Below are positions 60,980 through 64,000 of a DNA stretch of 64,000 nucleotides, piece by piece. Every line of letters starts with the position of its first letter. Positions within the stretch are counted from its first letter, which is position 1. The notes under the pieces are model-generated. The model saw nothing but the letters and a program-made list of their open reading frames with translations. It ran no database searches and had not been told where the DNA came from. Both the position numbers and the translations under genes were made by a program. This DNA comes from Halostella pelagica (GTDB taxonomy: Archaea; Halobacteriota; Halobacteria; Halobacteriales; Natronoarchaeaceae): the NCBI GenBank assembly GCA_005954745.1, contig CP040679.1, forward strand, positions 1 through 64,000. Direction: 5' to 3'.

Positions 60980-61408
60980 TACGTCCCGCTGTAACCTCCG
61001 AGACAGACCGCCGAATCAGCACTGCGATAGGAAATCTCGTATCGTAGACGGCCGCGAGATGGCCCAACACGATAGCGATAGTAGCGCTTGTAAGTCATCA
61101 CACACTCGGTCGCACAACTGCGTGCGATCGGCTGTGCAAACAGTTGCAAGCGCTACTATAATTTCCAAAACACGCCGTCGATCTTTCTGTATCCATACGT
61201 TCGTTCCTCGATACGGGAATTGCCGGCTCCGCTTTTTTAAACTGTAGGGTCGAGCGAACGCTCGGCTTGAAACCCCGTAGTGGGATTCCCGAATCGACCA
61301 GTACAGATCGTCAGTTGAACGTCACAGAGGTTTAGTAGAATTCCTCGCCCTTTTACTCGATCCATAGTCGTGTGAATGTTTTTAGTGCAGCCGCATCACG
61401 GGAAGATC
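60980..61408. other. Intergenic stretch containing a MITE-like element
   Basis: About 430 bp. Apart from the palindromic element at 61077-61160 it has no recognised gene. Confidence 0.4.
61077..61160. mobile_element. MITE-like palindromic element, copy 3
   Basis: Perfect 13-bp terminal inverted repeats, ATAGTAGCGCTTG at 61078-61090 and CAAGCGCTACTAT at 61147-61159, enclose a palindromic core (TCGGTCGCACAACTGCGTGCG). It is more diverged from copies 1 and 2 than they are from each other. Confidence 0.78.
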
Positions 61409-62185
61409 ATGGATGCTGTCACTGCAAAACAAGAGGTATTTAAACAGACTTCCGGACGCGACCTTTTTGCAAACGTGTTTCTACCGTCTACCGACGACTG
61501 GAGACGGACAGTCATCATCCACGTCCATGGCGGCGTCTGGAACCGTGGTGACCGGTCGTTCTTTGATGACCGATGCCGTGCTCTCGCCGAGCAGGCCTTT
61601 CCAGCATTAACGATCGACTATCGGCTTTCCGGTGAAGCGACGTATCCAGCTGCGTTAAACGACATCAAAAGTGCAGTCCGATGGGTTCGGTCTGAGCAGC
61701 CGTTCGATATCTCACCCCACCAAATCGTCCTCTGTGGGCATTCGGCTGGAGCCCACCTCGCTGCCTTGACTGCGGCAACTGCGAGGAGCGGACCGACACC
61801 CAATGACGAATACGAAGACACTGCGACGACGGTTGACGGACTCATCGGCTTCGATGGTCCCTACGACTGTCTCGGCGCGGAGGAAGACGGTGAAACGGCT
61901 GACTTCCTCGGAGGGTCACCGACAGAGGTTCCTGAGCGATACCGTGAAGCGTCACCGCGAGAGCGCGTCACGTCCGCGCACCCGCCGACACTACTGTATC
62001 ACGCCGAAGACGACGAGTGGCTCACGATGCGCGAAACGCGGGCGTACCGGGACGTCCTCAATATTGCTGGTGTGGATGTCGAACTGTACACACCCCCAGG
62101 TGACCACTTCTTTTTCACCGAGGAGCCATGGTTCGAGCGAACCGTGAATCAAACTGTGGACTTCATAGATCGAGTTGAGTCCTGA
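61409..62185 (+). CDS. Alpha/beta hydrolase, esterase/lipase (BD-FAE-like)
   Basis: A 258-residue HGG-type esterase. The oxyanion motif is IIHVHGGVWNRGD, the nucleophile elbow LCGHSAGAHLAALTA, the acid Asp in LLYHAEDDEWLTM and the His in PPGDHFFFTEEP. The fold resembles BD-FAE/kynurenine-formamidase-like hydrolases. Substrate unknown. The ATG at 61409 (MDAVTAKQEV) is preferred; an in-frame ATG at 61376 would add eleven residues. Confidence 0.9.
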   Translation: MDAVTAKQEVFKQTSGRDLFANVFLPSTDDWRRTVIIHVHGGVWNRGDRSFFDDRCRALAEQAFPALTIDYRLSGEATYPAALNDIKSAVRWVRSEQPFDISPHQIVLCGHSAGAHLAALTAATARSGPTPNDEYEDTATTVDGLIGFDGPYDCLGAEEDGETADFLGGSPTEVPERYREASPRERVTSAHPPTLLYHAEDDEWLTMRETRAYRDVLNIAGVDVELYTPPGDHFFFTEEPWFERTVNQTVDFIDRVES

Positions 62186-62521
62186 TACGCACACACTGAA
62201 CGTCTGATCTGCTCTTCTCGGCCTGAAAACAACACCATGTGAAGAGATACACAACACCCGTTCTGCTTCGTGAGATATCACCGACAATTGCCGGAGACTC
62301 GATTTCTCGAACGGTGATTCACTAGCTGGGATCAGCAACTCCTCTCGGCCTCGGACCCGCTCAACCAACTTTCCTTTCAGATGCTGTCTCGCCGTCGTTT
62401 GAGTACCCAGAGATCCCCGGCTGTAGCCGAACCGATTTGTGGGCTAGGGACACGAAAACGCCTTCAGGCGGTACGTAGCGAAAGAAACACCGGTACCGTT
62501 CTGCCTCTATCGAGACTATTT
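62186..62521. other. Intergenic stretch between convergent genes
   Basis: About 335 bp. No gene, repeat or RNA structure is recognised. Confidence 0.4.
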
Positions 62522-64000
62522 TCAGCGGAGGTATCGGTCTCGAACCACGAGGAGAGATGGTAACACCGTGACACAGCTAACGAAGGCAAAGATGATACTC
62601 AACCCAGTCACGAGGCCGAATCGGTGAAGCGGGGGGGAGAGTGCGAGTGCGAGGACGCCAAATCCCGCTGCCGTCGTCGCTGCACTCCCGAGTAGCGCAC
62701 CGCCAGTCCCAGTAACTGCAGCGACAAGCGACTCGTCAAGCGACGCTTGGCGCTTCCGCTCGTCGACAAATCGTTCCCCGAGGTGGATGCTGTAGTCGAC
62801 GCCGAGTCCGATCGCCAAACTGGTGATGACGACGGTCTCGCTGTTGAACGGGATGTCGAGTAGCGCCATGGTGCCGAGCAACCACGCGAGCGCGAGGAGG
62901 ACGGGGATAAGTACCACGACCGCGAGCCCCGGCGCTCGGTACCGCCACCAGTATAGGCCAAGAAGGAATGTCAAGATGACACCCAGCGTCACGGCAAACC
63001 CTTCGACGAGCGTCTCGAACAGGGCACTTTGGACGACAGCGGTAACGACCGGCCCACCTGTCGCAACAGTTGTCACCGGTGCGTTCGCTTCGATACCTGT
63101 CGCGACCTGCCGCACGTCGCTGGCAATCGATTGGGCGGCCGCGTCGGTCTGAACACCGACGATCAACCTGGCTGTCGCATACGACCCGTTCTCAGTTCGA
63201 TAGAGGACTGTTGACGCCTGACCGGGAGCGGCGGAGTACACGAGATCGTAGACTTGCGCGACGTCTTTGTCCGGGAGGCCATCACCATCCAAGTCTCGCG
63301 CGTTAATCGCGTTGGCGACGGTCTGATTCTCGGCCGCGACAGACCGGAGGACAGTGGCCGGACTCTCGACGGCGGCCGTGCCGTCCGAGTGCGTGGCGAT
63401 CGTTCCATCCCGGCTTGTATACTGCGAGGTATCGTCGGTCGCAGTGAGCAGTGCCGGCGCGGTCACGTTCCCGCGGATCAGTATCTGGGTCTCCGATCCC
63501 TGCCCGCGCTGACGGAAGTTGTCGCTCAGGTACCCGAGGTTCTCTCGAACGTCGTACTCGGCTGGCGCGAACGGTTCCGGAAGCGACTCCATCCACTCTG
63601 GAGCGTCCTCCGGCAGGAAGTCCGCCTGGTTAAACTCCGTATCCAAGCCAGTCGCACCGTAGGCACCTGCAGAAGCCACCACCAGTGAGACGACGAGAAC
63701 GGCGATCGGTGCCCGTCGTGAGAGGGCCGCAGTACCCGAGAGCACACGGCGAATCGGCCCTGAACCGACCCCGAACGCCGGCTGCTGGCGGTCACGCCCG
63801 AGTCGAGCGAGGAGTTGTTCGACTTCGAGTTTGACGGCTGGAACGAGTGCTACGAAGACGACGAACATCGCGACGATACCGGCCGCACTCAGGAGCGCGA
63901 AGTCCTGTATCGATCCGAGTGGGCTAGCGTAGTTCGAGAAGAATCCAATGCCGGTCGAGAACGCAGCAGCGGCCAGCGCAACGACAACACCGGCGATTCC
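62522..64000 (-). CDS. RND superfamily (MMPL-type) transporter, 5' end beyond window
   Basis: At least 490 residues on the reverse strand, entering from the right edge. Visible parts are GIGFFSNYASPLGSIQDFAL and VVFVALVPAVKLEVEQLLA (end of the first membrane bundle), the extracellular region starting YGATGLDTEFNQADFLPEDA, and the second bundle with FNSETVVITSLAIGLGVDYS, IHLGERFVDER and TVLPSLLVV near the end. These are MMPL/SecDF-like RND signatures. It likely exports a lipid or hydrophobic compound using the ion gradient. The N-terminus is outside the window. Confidence 0.93.
   Translation of the reverse strand, partial: GIAGVVVALAAAAFSTGIGFFSNYASPLGSIQDFALLSAAGIVAMFVVFVALVPAVKLEVEQLLARLGRDRQQPAFGVGSGPIRRVLSGTAALSRRAPIAVLVVSLVVASAGAYGATGLDTEFNQADFLPEDAPEWMESLPEPFAPAEYDVRENLGYLSDNFRQRGQGSETQILIRGNVTAPALLTATDDTSQYTSRDGTIATHSDGTAAVESPATVLRSVAAENQTVANAINARDLDGDGLPDKDVAQVYDLVYSAAPGQASTVLYRTENGSYATARLIVGVQTDAAAQSIASDVRQVATGIEANAPVTTVATGGPVVTAVVQSALFETLVEGFAVTLGVILTFLLGLYWWRYRAPGLAVVVLIPVLLALAWLLGTMALLDIPFNSETVVITSLAIGLGVDYSIHLGERFVDERKRQASLDESLVAAVTGTGGALLGSAATTAAGFGVLALALSPPLHRFGLVTGLSIIFAFVSCVTVLPSLLVVRDRYLR

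Noticed and set aside
61244-61262. CGAGCGAACGCTCG hairpin
   Set aside because: A 6-bp stem with a 2-nt loop is expected by chance in GC-rich sequence, and it has no clear relation to a gene end.
1-64000. CRISPR arrays, rRNA, tRNA genes
   Set aside because: I saw no regularly spaced direct repeats and no rRNA or complete tRNA pattern on either strand.

Overview
The window is from a haloarchaeon (class Halobacteria). The proteins are strongly acidic and GC-rich. Several secreted proteins carry Tat twin-arginine signals with haloarchaeal lipoboxes. Many starts lie about 25-30 nt downstream of a TATA-like element, as expected for leaderless transcripts. A bat-type HTH_10 regulator, DUF7350-like lipoprotein and UspA proteins fit the same group. 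Identifications rest on reading motifs, not on searches.

Layout. (1) 0-13.6 kb: a UbiB kinase (cut by the left edge), two pyridoxamine-oxidase-fold proteins flanking a tandem UspA, a P-type ATPase relic, a TIM-barrel isomerase, an SDR, a DrrAB-type ABC exporter, a bat-like regulator, a lipoprotein with two P19-like (iron) domains, a polytopic membrane protein and an MBL-fold hydrolase. (2) 13.7-27.7 kb: an iron-regulated siderophore locus. A siderophore-binding lipoprotein is coupled to an aldo/keto reductase. A five-gene overlapping operon has the rhbABCDE order (diaminobutyrate aminotransferase, decarboxylase, NIS synthetase, acetylase, N-hydroxylase). A glutamine-synthetase-like ligase is coupled to an MFS exporter, and a second NIS synthetase is divergent. 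Six DtxR-type boxes (TTAGG-N4-CCTAA or near matches) mark all four promoters. The expected product is a schizokinen- or rhizobactin-like citrate dihydroxamate. (3) 27.7-29.1 kb: an AT-rich gene desert. (4) 29.1-46.0 kb: a ring-catabolism locus with an IclR regulator, a SsuABC/TauABC-type importer (ATPase, two permeases, binding protein), two VOC enzymes, a NicX-like ring-cleavage enzyme with its metal ligands conserved, a TPP-dependent enzyme, an alpha/beta hydrolase, a two-subunit Rieske dioxygenase co-transcribed with an unknown 153-aa protein, a BphB-like cis-diol dehydrogenase, an L-aspartate-dehydrogenase-like protein and two DMT transporters around a UspA. I infer import, ring dihydroxylation, rearomatisation and ring cleavage of an unidentified aromatic or N-heteroaromatic acid. 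(5) 46.1-48.6 kb: small proteins and a lipoprotein. (6) 48.6-57.8 kb: a lower-GC accessory island with a DUF4209-like protein bearing a HEPN-type RNxxxH motif, a zinc-finger protein, a PQQ-propeller/PKD membrane protein paired with a PH-domain membrane protein, a PD-(D/E)XK nuclease, an unknown protein and a protein with two PD-(D/E)XK-like domains. It ends in a transposase relic and a MITE. (7) 57.9-64 kb: an LMW-phosphatase relic, an MFS transporter, a LUD protein, an esterase and an RND/MMPL transporter cut by the right edge.

The most interesting parts are the ring-catabolism locus, the ligase and the Arg-rich leader ORF inside the siderophore regulon, and the nuclease/HEPN island as a possible undescribed defence module. 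Three copies of an 84-86 bp palindromic MITE-like element are scattered through the window.
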